From positions 31,526 to 95,525 of the forward strand of contig JAEEGS010000048.1 of assembly GCA_016280445.1 (NCBI GenBank): 64,000 nt of DNA, written 5' to 3'. Made by a program: the position numbers and the translations under genes. Each line of letters starts with the position of its first letter. Positions within the stretch are counted from its first letter, which is position 1. Of this stretch, positions 58,501 through 64,000 are shown piece by piece. The notes under the pieces were generated by a model. That model saw nothing but the letters and a program-made list of their open reading frames with translations. It had not been told where the DNA came from and made no database searches. Origin of the DNA: Bacteroidaceae bacterium (GTDB lineage: Bacteria > Bacteroidota > Bacteroidia > Bacteroidales > Bacteroidaceae).

Positions 58501-58849
58501 GTACTACAACGATGCCAAACCCGACAAAATCTTCTATGCAGGCCTGTGCTATCGTGCGTTGGGTCAGGAGGACAAGGCACGAAGCCTCTTCCACAAACTC
58601 ATCAACTACGGCCAGCAACACTTCTTCGATCACATTACGATGGACTACTTTGCCGTCTCCCTGCCCGACCTCCTCGTTTGGGATGGCGACCTCGACCTCC
58701 AGAACCGCATCCACTGCCACTACATGCTCGCCCTCGGCTATCTCGGCATGGGCAACAAGGAAAAAGCAGAAAAGCATCTGGCCGAAGTGAACCGACTCGA
58801 CATCAACCATCTGGGAGCAGCCACCCTGCGCACCTTCATAGACATGTAG
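55562..58849 (+). CDS. DUF5107 and tetratricopeptide-repeat protein
   Basis: The 1095-residue product has no signal peptide. Residues about 15-430 are a DUF5107 domain, a galactose-mutarotase-like beta-supersandwich (LPELGGRVQMAYDKIKQRHF; GPWISGGIEFNWPQHHRPST; LWWANPAVEVNDDYQSVFPP; KQWTWGNGDFGRAWDRNLTD). Residues about 480-1090 are many tetratricopeptide repeats (HATWSALDYYEEALRRDPND). The conserved aromatic and acidic residues of the first part suggest sugar binding or processing. Its place next to a sugar porter supports a cytoplasmic role in sugar handling. I do not know the reaction. It ends at a strong bidirectional terminator. Confidence 0.85.
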   Translation: MSVKAWKEQVVIPTYETGTPEKNPIFLEKRVYQGSSGVVYPYPVIESISDEKVDKEWQAIYLENEYIKVMILPELGGRVQMAYDKIKQRHFVYYNHVIKPALVGLAGPWISGGIEFNWPQHHRPSTYMPVDSTIVENVDGSVTVWVNEMERMFHQKGMAGFTLRPGCAYLEIQGRVSNRTPLPQTFLWWANPAVEVNDDYQSVFPPDVNAVFDHGKRAVSSFPIATGTYYKMDYSAGVDISNYKNIKVPTSYMAVNSKYNFEGGYENDTHGGMLHVASHHFSPGKKQWTWGNGDFGRAWDRNLTDEAIASDDLPIGTIRTGFRPYIELMAGVYTENQPDFTWLMPYEEKQFTQYFMPYRELGIVKQASKDFILNIEESEGGVRMKVLATSKQTVQIRLINKQGEEYYHKTVTLSPEEVFEETVDVKGTSFCNLILTVGNLTWQAEPDDIRPIPDAAEAALSPEDTKTNDQLYLTGLHLEQYRHATWSALDYYEEALRRDPNDVRCLNQTGLWYLRRGCFDKAETYLRKAVKIWQKRNPNPYDGEAIFNLALTQKFQGDKFHAYELFWKSTWNKAWADAGYFEAACISTSEARYDDALDELNRCLIFNSCHHKARALKVTILRKLGRNHEALTFCEESLQLDHFNYGILFEKHLLTQDETVLNSMVEMMHGNIYNYHELALDYAQAGLWQEAIDVLTLPAVTERQTQASPLTLYYIGYFKVEQGKDEEAKACFAEAEQANSYCCFPNRLEDVKVLRTATYFNPKGAKAPYYLGCLYYDKRQYDLAKKYWEQSEQLDPSFPTVHRNLALLYYNKEKDSERALQEMELAFTLDQSDARVFMELDQLYKKLQRPHAERLQNYEAHPPLVAQRDDLILEHATLLNLLGRYEEAKAIIDNHVFHPWEGGEGKVSGQYQMSRLEIAKRLLKREPDDTEAKHLLEECLIFPHSLGEGKLYGAQDNDFLYFLGRYEEGTVGPTEPAAAMYYNDAKPDKIFYAGLCYRALGQEDKARSLFHKLINYGQQHFFDHITMDYFAVSLPDLLVWDGDLDLQNRIHCHYMLALGYLGMGNKEKAEKHLAEVNRLDINHLGAATLRTFIDM

Positions 58850-58853
58850 GCAT

Positions 58854-58896
58854 AAAAAGCCACCGTTGAGAAACCCTTTCCAACGGTGGCTTTTTT
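58854..58896. terminator. Bidirectional intrinsic terminator
   Basis: Arms 58854-58868 and 58881-58895 form a 15-bp stem (GCCACCGTTG core) with A-run and T-run on the two sides. It lies between the convergent DUF5107 gene and the small membrane-protein gene and serves both. Confidence 0.92.
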
Positions 58897-58915
58897 CCAT
58901 GTTCTTTTCATTCCA

Positions 58916-59287
58916 TCATTTCCAGAAAACGAAATAGACGGCTGCCACGAGGCAAAGGAAGGCAGCGGCATGATTCCAGTGGAGATGTTCGCTCTGGAAC
59001 ATGAAGGAGGCAATGACGGTGAAGACGGTGAGGGAGATAACTTCCTGAATCACCTTCAGTTGCACGAGGGAATACGGACCACCATTGCCAACGAAACCGA
59101 GCTTGTTGGCTGGCACCTGCAGGGAGTATTCAAAGAAGGCGATGCCCCACGAAAAGATAATCACTAACCACAAGGGCCAACTGTTGGAAATGTTCATCTG
59201 CTGCAACTTGAGGTGTCCATACCACGCCAAAGTCATGAAGATATTGCTGCCTATCAGTAACAATATTGTGTAGAGTCCATTTATCAT
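58916..59287 (-). CDS. Small four-helix membrane protein (DUF486 / DMT type)
   Basis: The 123-residue product, starting MINGLYTILLLIGSNIFMTL, has four membrane helices and the DUF486 pattern (AWYGHLKL; FFEYSLQVPANKLGF; FSLVQLK-like YSLVQLKVIQEVISLTVF). It belongs to the drug/metabolite transporter superfamily of small dimeric exporters. The substrate is unknown. ATG 59287 is chosen because it fits the promoter box at 59309-59316; the frame continues to 59311. Confidence 0.88.
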   Translation of the reverse strand: MINGLYTILLLIGSNIFMTLAWYGHLKLQQMNISNSWPLWLVIIFSWGIAFFEYSLQVPANKLGFVGNGGPYSLVQLKVIQEVISLTVFTVIASFMFQSEHLHWNHAAAFLCLVAAVYFVFWK

Positions 59288-59308
59288 AAGTTTGTGAATT
59301 TGCGGGTG

Positions 59309-59316
59309 CAAAGGTA
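59309..59316 (-). promoter_or_regulatory. Promoter -7 box (TACCTTTG) for the DUF486 gene
   Basis: TACCTTTG on the minus strand, 21 bp before the start and 3 bp outside the left arm of the 32-bp inverted repeat. It mirrors the plus-strand box at 59432. Confidence 0.6.
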
Positions 59317-59319
59317 CGG

Positions 59320-59430
59320 AAAAGAATTAGGAATGAGGAATCAGGAATGAGATTTGTTACTTTTTCGTTGAAAAACGCACCGAAAGAACAAATAAATCCT
59401 CATTCCTGATTCCTCATTCCTAATTCTTTT
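59320..59430. repeat. Perfect 32-bp inverted repeat between divergent promoters
   Basis: Arms 59320-59351 and 59399-59430 are exact reverse complements over 32 bp; the 47-bp spacer is unique. Each arm holds three AGGAATS repeats. Directly outside each arm is a TACCTTTG box, one per strand. Confidence 0.9.
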
Positions 59431-59431
59431 G

Positions 59432-59439
59432 TACCTTTG
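59432..59439 (+). promoter_or_regulatory. Promoter -7 box (TACCTTTG) for trpB
   Basis: TACCTTTG on the plus strand lies one base outside the right arm of the inverted repeat and 40 bp before ATG 59480. The -33 region would fall inside the arm. Confidence 0.6.
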
Positions 59440-59479
59440 TCCCAGTTTTTCAACTTTACTTAAAAACCTAACAACAACA

Positions 59480-60847
59480 ATGAGCACAAAACAGAAACGC
59501 TTTATCCTGACGGAGAACGAGATTCCAACACAGTGGTATAACATTCAGGCAGACATGCCGAACAAGCCCATGCCACCCATCCACCCTGCAACGAAGCAGC
59601 CATTGGGTGTGGACGATTTGGCACATATCTTCCCCCGTGAGTGCTGTGTGCAGGAACTGGACACTGAACATGCTTGGATTGACATTCCCGAGGAAGTGCT
59701 GGACAAATATAAGTTCTATCGTAGCACACCGCTGGTACGTGCCTACGGTCTGGAAGAGGCACTTGGCACACCTGCCCACATCTATTTCAAGAATGAGAGT
59801 GTCAACCCACTCGGTTCGCACAAGATTAACTCTGCCCTGCCCCAGTGCTACTATGCCAAGATGGAGGGTACTACAAATGTAACCACAGAGACTGGTGCTG
59901 GCCAGTGGGGTGCAGCCTTGTCATATGCTGCCAAAATCTATGGTTTGGATGCTGCCGTTTATCAAGTGAAACTCACCATGCAGCAAAAGCCTTACCGCAG
60001 CAGCATCATGCGCACTTTTGGTGCAGCTGTGACAGGTTCTCCTTCGATGTCCACCCGTGCAGGTAAGGACATCCTCACAAAGGACCCAACACATCCAGGC
60101 TCTCTCGGCACGGCTATTTCTGAGGCTGTGGAACTGGCAACAACCACTCCAAACTGCAAGTACACCCTCGGCTCTGTGCTGAACCACGTGGGTCTGCATC
60201 AGACCATCATCGGACTGGAGGCTGAGAAGCAGATGGAGATGGCTGGTGAGTATCCCGACATGGTGATTGCCTGCTTCGGCGGTGGTTCCAACTTTGGCGG
60301 TATCTCGTTCCCCTTCATGCGCCACAACCTCAAGGACGGCAAGAAGACCGAGTTCATCGCTGCCGAGCCAGACAGTTGTCCAAAACTCACACGCGGTCAG
60401 TTCCGCTACGACTTCGGTGACGAGGCTGGCTACACACCATTGCTGCCCATGTTCACGCTGGGTCACAACTTCAAGCCCAGCAACATCCACGCTGGAGGTC
60501 TGCGCTACCACGGTGCTGGCATGATTGTTTCGCAACTCATCAAGGACGGACTGATGAAGGGTGTGGACATTCCACAGCTGGAGACCTTCGAGGCTGGCAT
60601 GCTCTTCGCTCGTACTGAGGGCATCATCCCAGCTCCTGAAAGCACCCATGCCATTGCCGCCACCATCCGCGAGGCCAAGAAGTGCAAGGAGACGGGCGAG
60701 CAGAAAGTCATCCTCTTCAACCTCTCTGGTCACGGTCTCATCGACATGCCAAGCTACGAGGCCTACATCAACGGTGACCTGCAGAACTACACAGTCACAG
60801 ACGAAGATGTAGCAAAGAATTTAGCTGAACTGGATAAGCTGGGATAA
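59480..60847 (+). CDS. trpB: Tryptophan synthase beta chain, TrpB2 type
   Basis: The 455-residue product starts MSTKQKRFILTENEIPTQWY; the frame is open to 59429 but the promoter box overlaps that part. The PLP lysine is K115 in NPLGSHKINSALPQ; phosphate-binding CFGGGSNFGG and the end FNLSGHGLIDMPSYEAYING are present. The length and the extended N-terminus are those of TrpB2 (stand-alone form). No trpA lies nearby, so it may use free indole or act as a serine deaminase. It ends at a strong terminator. Confidence 0.93.
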   Translation: MSTKQKRFILTENEIPTQWYNIQADMPNKPMPPIHPATKQPLGVDDLAHIFPRECCVQELDTEHAWIDIPEEVLDKYKFYRSTPLVRAYGLEEALGTPAHIYFKNESVNPLGSHKINSALPQCYYAKMEGTTNVTTETGAGQWGAALSYAAKIYGLDAAVYQVKLTMQQKPYRSSIMRTFGAAVTGSPSMSTRAGKDILTKDPTHPGSLGTAISEAVELATTTPNCKYTLGSVLNHVGLHQTIIGLEAEKQMEMAGEYPDMVIACFGGGSNFGGISFPFMRHNLKDGKKTEFIAAEPDSCPKLTRGQFRYDFGDEAGYTPLLPMFTLGHNFKPSNIHAGGLRYHGAGMIVSQLIKDGLMKGVDIPQLETFEAGMLFARTEGIIPAPESTHAIAATIREAKKCKETGEQKVILFNLSGHGLIDMPSYEAYINGDLQNYTVTDEDVAKNLAELDKLG

Positions 60848-60858
60848 TACAAAAAGTA

Positions 60859-60897
60859 AAAAAAGGGGGAGCTAAAAATTTTAGTTCCCCCTTTTTT
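60859..60897 (+). terminator. Intrinsic terminator of trpB
   Basis: A stem with the core GGGGG (60865-60869) and CCCCC (60887-60891), extended on both sides with one G-U wobble, is followed by six T. It starts 12 bp after the trpB stop. Confidence 0.9.
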
Positions 60898-60924
60898 AAA
60901 ACAAATGAGCAATCAACTAACCAT

Positions 60925-63012
60925 ATGAAGAAAATCCTATTTATTTTACTTGCTTTTACTACCTTCATCACCCTTTCAGCCCAAGAGACTTTCAAGTTCG
61001 GCACCAACACCAACCCTGACGGGGGGAAGTTCGAGGTCGATTCACGAGGCTTCATCATTGGCGGCAAGCACGTGTTGCCCGTGATGGGCGAGATTCACTA
61101 TGCCCGTGTACCCGAAAAGGAGTGGAAGCGTGAGATTCAGAAGATGAAGGCAGGCGGCATCACCATCATCGCCACGTATGTATTCTGGATTCATCACGAG
61201 GAAGAAGAGGGAAAGTGGGACTGGAGCGGCAACAAGAACCTGCGACGCTTCATCGAAATCTGCAAAGAAGAAGGCTTGCCCGTGGTGCTGCGCATCGGTC
61301 CTTTCTGTCATGGAGAGGTATATCAAGGAGGTTTCCCTGTGTGGCTGACAGACAAGGCTGCTGCCGACCCCAAGCAGTACAAACTGAGGTCGCAAGCAAC
61401 GGGTTTCATGGAGGCTGCAAGGAAACTCTACAACAACATTTTCACACAGGTAAACGGATTGCTCTGGAAACAAGGTGGTCCCATCGTTGGCGTGCAGATT
61501 GAAAACGAGTGCCGCGGCCCGTGGAGTTACTACATGGCGCTGAAGAATTTGGCCGTGGAGGCTGGTTTCGACACACCTTTCTACACCCGCACGGGATGGC
61601 CCAAGCTGAACGGACAGGAAGAGTTTGGCCAGATGCTGCCACTGTATGGCGACTATGCCGACGGATTCTGGGACAGAGAACTCAAAGACATGCCCGGCGA
61701 CTACCCCAAAGCGTTCATCATGAAAGACACCAGATTATCTGCCGTCATCGCCACCGAAGCATTGGGCAAAAATCAAGACACGGAGATGAGCACCCGCGAC
61801 CTTGCCTACCCCTACCTCACCTGCGAGTTGGGCGGCGGCATGATGCCGTCGTACCACCGTCGCATCAACATGAGCGGCAAAGAGGTGAAGCCGCTCGCCA
61901 TCTGCAAGTTGGGTTCCGGTTCCAATCTCCCTGGCTACTACATGTATCATGGCGGAACAAACCCCTACAACCCGAAACACACAATGGCGGAAACACAAGC
62001 CACGAAGGTGACGAACTACAACGACATGCCCCACATGACCTACGACTTTCAAGCACCGCTCGGCGAGATGGGGCAACCCAACTGGACAGCATGGCACGAA
62101 AGCAGGCTCCTGCACCAGTTCCTGGCCGACTGGGGCGACAAACTGAGTCTGATGGAAGTAGATACGCTCAATGAGCACTATGCCCGTCGCGGATGCTTCG
62201 AGTTCTACAACGACTATGTAAAAATACATAACGAGGGAGGTACCTCCTACATCACCCCACGCAATTGGCACCTTTCAACTGTCGACTCTCAACTTTCAAC
62301 GTGCATCGACTGGGCAACCGTAGAGCCCTTCTGCCAAGCTGATGGCATCCTCTACTTTATCGCCATCGACGGGAAGAAGCCTCAACTCTGCATCAATGGT
62401 AAGGTAATCACCGCCAAACTCAACAAACCCTTCACGGAAAGAGGTACGACCTTCTGTGTCCTCTCCAGAGAGAAAGCATGGACAGCCTACAAGATTGATG
62501 GCAAACTCTACTACTCCAACGGCATCCTCTACAAAAATGGTGACCGCATCATAGAGGAGACGTGGAAAGCACTCCCCACCCCTGTCAACTACGTCTTGAC
62601 TAAAGAAAACGGAGGCTTGCGAAACGTGGAGATGGGCAGTCAGAAAGTGGCGGCACAACCCATTGAGAGTGACTTTGACAAAGCAGCGGTCTGGAACATC
62701 ATAGGTCTCAGCGGGCTGAACGAGCATCTTGATTTGTATTTAGAGATAGCCTACCGAGGCGACGTAGCCCGCATTTACGCTGACGGCCAACTGGTGGAGG
62801 ACAACTTCTGGAACGGCAAGCCCATGCTCGTCCGCCTCTCCGACCTTGTGGGCAAGAAGGTGGAACTCCGCATCCTGCCCCTCGGCAAAGACTACCCCAT
62901 CTATTTGCAGAAGGAGCAGCGAGCCGAACTGGACAAAGCCTCCAACGGAGTGCTTCTCTCACTCGATGGCATCAAGGTGATTGAACGAACGACCCAAGCA
63001 CTTCCCCAATAA
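60925..63012 (+). CDS. Secreted GH35 beta-galactosidase
   Basis: The 695-residue product has signal peptide MKKILFILLAFTTFITLSAQ. The GH35 barrel covers about 40-370: acid/base E195 in VQIENECRGPW and nucleophile E301 in YLTCELGGGM; WKREIQKMKAGGITIIATYV is also typical. Beta-sandwich domains follow. It releases terminal beta-galactose, for example from xylan or arabinogalactan side chains. Residues about 450-460 (HLSTVDSQLSTC) look like inserted filler. A second, degraded GH35 tail lies at 63367-63684. Confidence 0.93.
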   Translation: MKKILFILLAFTTFITLSAQETFKFGTNTNPDGGKFEVDSRGFIIGGKHVLPVMGEIHYARVPEKEWKREIQKMKAGGITIIATYVFWIHHEEEEGKWDWSGNKNLRRFIEICKEEGLPVVLRIGPFCHGEVYQGGFPVWLTDKAAADPKQYKLRSQATGFMEAARKLYNNIFTQVNGLLWKQGGPIVGVQIENECRGPWSYYMALKNLAVEAGFDTPFYTRTGWPKLNGQEEFGQMLPLYGDYADGFWDRELKDMPGDYPKAFIMKDTRLSAVIATEALGKNQDTEMSTRDLAYPYLTCELGGGMMPSYHRRINMSGKEVKPLAICKLGSGSNLPGYYMYHGGTNPYNPKHTMAETQATKVTNYNDMPHMTYDFQAPLGEMGQPNWTAWHESRLLHQFLADWGDKLSLMEVDTLNEHYARRGCFEFYNDYVKIHNEGGTSYITPRNWHLSTVDSQLSTCIDWATVEPFCQADGILYFIAIDGKKPQLCINGKVITAKLNKPFTERGTTFCVLSREKAWTAYKIDGKLYYSNGILYKNGDRIIEETWKALPTPVNYVLTKENGGLRNVEMGSQKVAAQPIESDFDKAAVWNIIGLSGLNEHLDLYLEIAYRGDVARIYADGQLVEDNFWNGKPMLVRLSDLVGKKVELRILPLGKDYPIYLQKEQRAELDKASNGVLLSLDGIKVIERTTQALPQ

Positions 63013-63066
63013 ACGGTATTATCCCAAAAGGGGTCCTCTTCTTCCCCTCCTCCACTACCTCAAAAT

Positions 63067-63138
63067 CGGTGTGACTCAGACCGACCTACCCGGTGTGACT
63101 CAGACCGGCACCATCGGTGTGACTCACACCGATTCAGA
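63067..63138. repeat. Tandem array, 24-bp period (three units)
   Basis: Units start at 63067, 63091 and 63115 with CGGTGTGACTCAGACCG; the third is CGGTGTGACTCACACCG, a perfect palindrome with 8-bp arms. The first two differ from it by two changes in one arm. Confidence 0.85.
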
Positions 63139-63201
63139 GGTTGTTACACTGCCTAAAATGTGATATAAGAAGGGAGTAACAAACGATACAAGAAGTGCCA
63201 A

Positions 63202-63252
63202 AAATAGATGGCGCACCAGCCTGTTGTTCACAAGCTGGTGCGCCATCTATTT
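63202..63252 (-). terminator. Perfect 19-bp hairpin after the trans-sulfuration gene remnant
   Basis: Arms 63202-63220 and 63234-63252 are exact complements over 19 bp with a 13-nt loop; on the minus strand the stem is followed by a short T-run. It sits 24 bp past the stop of the remnant and is the expected terminator of the original gene. Confidence 0.8.
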
Positions 63253-63275
63253 GATATAAACAATTGCTTTGAGCG

Positions 63276-63366
63276 TTACATCTTTGCCATTGCCTGTTCG
63301 AGGTCAGCAATGATGTCCTCGGCACTCTCGATGCCCACAGAGAGTGATTGGGAGAAAGCAGCCACA
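63276..63366 (-). pseudogene. C-terminal remnant of a Cys/Met-metabolism PLP enzyme (MetY/MetB family)
   Basis: Reading the minus strand, the frame gives AFSQSLSVGIESAEDIIADL, then EQAMAKM and a stop at 63276. SLSVGIE and DDIIADLEQA are the conserved end of O-acetylhomoserine sulfhydrylase/cystathionine-synthase-type enzymes. The rest of the gene is missing: at about 63366 the sequence switches to GH35-like DNA of the other strand. Only about 28 residues remain, so exact family membership is uncertain. Confidence 0.65.
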
Positions 63367-63684
63367 TGAACCATCATCAGCCTCAACGAACTGAACGAGA
63401 ACCTCGATCTCTATCTGCAAATATCTTATCAAGGCGACGCAGCCCGCATCTATGCAGACGGCATCCTTGTCGAATACAATTTTTGGAACGGCAAGCCCAC
63501 GCTCGTCCGTCTCTCCGACCTCATCGGCAAGCACATGGAGCTGAAAATCCTTCCGTTCGGCAAGGACTACCCCATCTACCTGCAAGCAAAAGAAAAGGAG
63601 GCTGGTTTACCTTATCCATCCTTAACGTTGGCTTTCCTTGCTCCAGATTTCGCACAAAGCAAAGACCTACTCCCGACTTCATAG
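63367..63684 (+). pseudogene. Degraded C-terminal fragment of a second GH35 gene
   Basis: The plus-strand frame from 63373 reads IISLNELNENLDLYLQISYQ and continues through ADGILVEYNFWNGKPTLVRL and FGKDYPIYLQ. It matches the GH35 protein encoded at 60925-63012 around residues 590-660 (IIGLSGLNEHLDLYLEIAYR), at roughly 75% DNA identity. The match stops near 63597; unrelated codons run to a stop at 63682. There is no start or catalytic part. It is the tail of a diverged paralogue, not a recent copy. Confidence 0.8.
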
Positions 63685-63753
63685 CAAGGTCTTCCTTTTC
63701 TCTTAAGGGTAACAATCTTTTTCATTAAGGCATGCTGTATCTTCATTTTTCAT

Positions 63754-64000
63754 TTAGCGAAGCGCCTTTAACCAGCCTCTGTAGGGAAATATGCGTGCCT
63801 TATCGGAGAACAAGATATTTTCAAACGGATGCAGCATGCCTTTAAGATGATTAGGGAGCACGACGTACTGACCTAAGGGAATGAACTGAAAATTTGTTAA
63901 ATAGTTCCATTCGCTTGGATATGTCGGCAAAAAGGTATTACTTTGTAGCGTTGAACTAAATGAATAGTTGAAAGAAATGGATAAACTGACAGGAAAAGAG
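63754..64000 (-). CDS. Unidentified protein, C-terminal 81 residues (5' end beyond window)
   Basis: The minus strand is open without stop from the right edge to TAA at 63754-63756. It encodes, among others, FNYSFSSTLQSNTFLPTYPS, then NYLTNFQFIPLGQYVVLPNH and ends FSDKARIFPYRGWLKALR. The composition is that of a real protein with aromatic and proline residues spread evenly. I do not recognise the family. No start is visible in the window. Confidence 0.5.
   Translation of the reverse strand, partial: SFPVSLSISFNYSFSSTLQSNTFLPTYPSEWNYLTNFQFIPLGQYVVLPNHLKGMLHPFENILFSDKARIFPYRGWLKALR

Larger units (their letters stand above)
63013..63275. other. Non-coding stretch with tandem repeat and hairpin
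   Basis: It holds a tandem repeat of 24 bp (63067-63138) and a perfect hairpin (63202-63252). No gene is seen. Confidence 0.7.

Noticed and set aside
63521..63715. Minus-strand open frame of 64 codons in the scar region
   Set aside because: It partly overlaps the GH35 fragment on the other strand and shows no family pattern.

Overview
The window looks like a chromosome segment of a Prevotella-type member of the Bacteroidota (gut or rumen lifestyle). The evidence is: paired SusC/SusD genes, lipoproteins with a Bacteroidota lipobox, many promoters with a TAnnTTTG -7 box, the Bacteroidota atp gene order (D-C-B-E-F-H-A-G), and a GH10-CE1 bifunctional xylanase-esterase of the kind described in Prevotella ruminicola. 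Identifications rest on reading motifs and family architecture by eye; no database search was run.

Left half, minus strand, transcribed right to left. A polysaccharide utilisation locus starts at about 44.4 kb with a fasciclin-type (FAS1) lipoprotein, SusC, SusD, two more FAS1-type lipoproteins, and a second SusC and SusD (44374 to 28101). A frameshifted SLC13-type transporter follows, then an enzyme block: GH115 alpha-glucuronidase, a three-part GH43-CBM6-CE1 enzyme, a CotH-type protein, a CE1 esterase, GH30 xylanase, a YARHG protein, GH95, GH43, a large secreted protein with a 61-residue peptide gene behind it, another GH43, and a GH10-CE1 enzyme cut by the window edge. The set fits a highly decorated glucurono-arabinoxylan. 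GH10 and GH30 cut the backbone, GH115 removes (methyl)glucuronic acid, the GH43 enzymes remove arabinose or xylose, the CE1 domains remove ferulate or acetate, and GH95 removes a terminal L-galactose or L-fucose. The SusC/D and FAS1 proteins would bind and import the oligosaccharides. No hybrid two-component or other regulator is seen here.

Middle, mostly plus strand. An M60-like metallopeptidase diverges from the locus. A convergent gamma-carbonic-anhydrase-like gene follows, and then a complete F-type ATP synthase operon (47252-53950).

Right part, plus strand. A sugar porter probably for xylose, a 1095-residue DUF5107/TPR protein, a small membrane protein on the minus strand, a TrpB2-type tryptophan synthase beta chain and a GH35 beta-galactosidase. 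The last kilobase is a rearranged scar: the tail of a trans-sulfuration PLP-enzyme gene abuts the tail of a second, degraded GH35 gene. A partial unidentified gene runs off the right edge.

The non-coding DNA is unusually structured. Tandem arrays with a strict 23-bp (once 24-bp) period recur between genes. A roughly 150-bp element occurs twice with a compensatory base-pair change in its hairpin. There is a cluster of micro-hairpins, a MITE-like inverted-repeat element, a 32-bp perfect inverted repeat between two divergent promoters, and several terminator hairpins that overlap or adjoin the next gene's promoter box.
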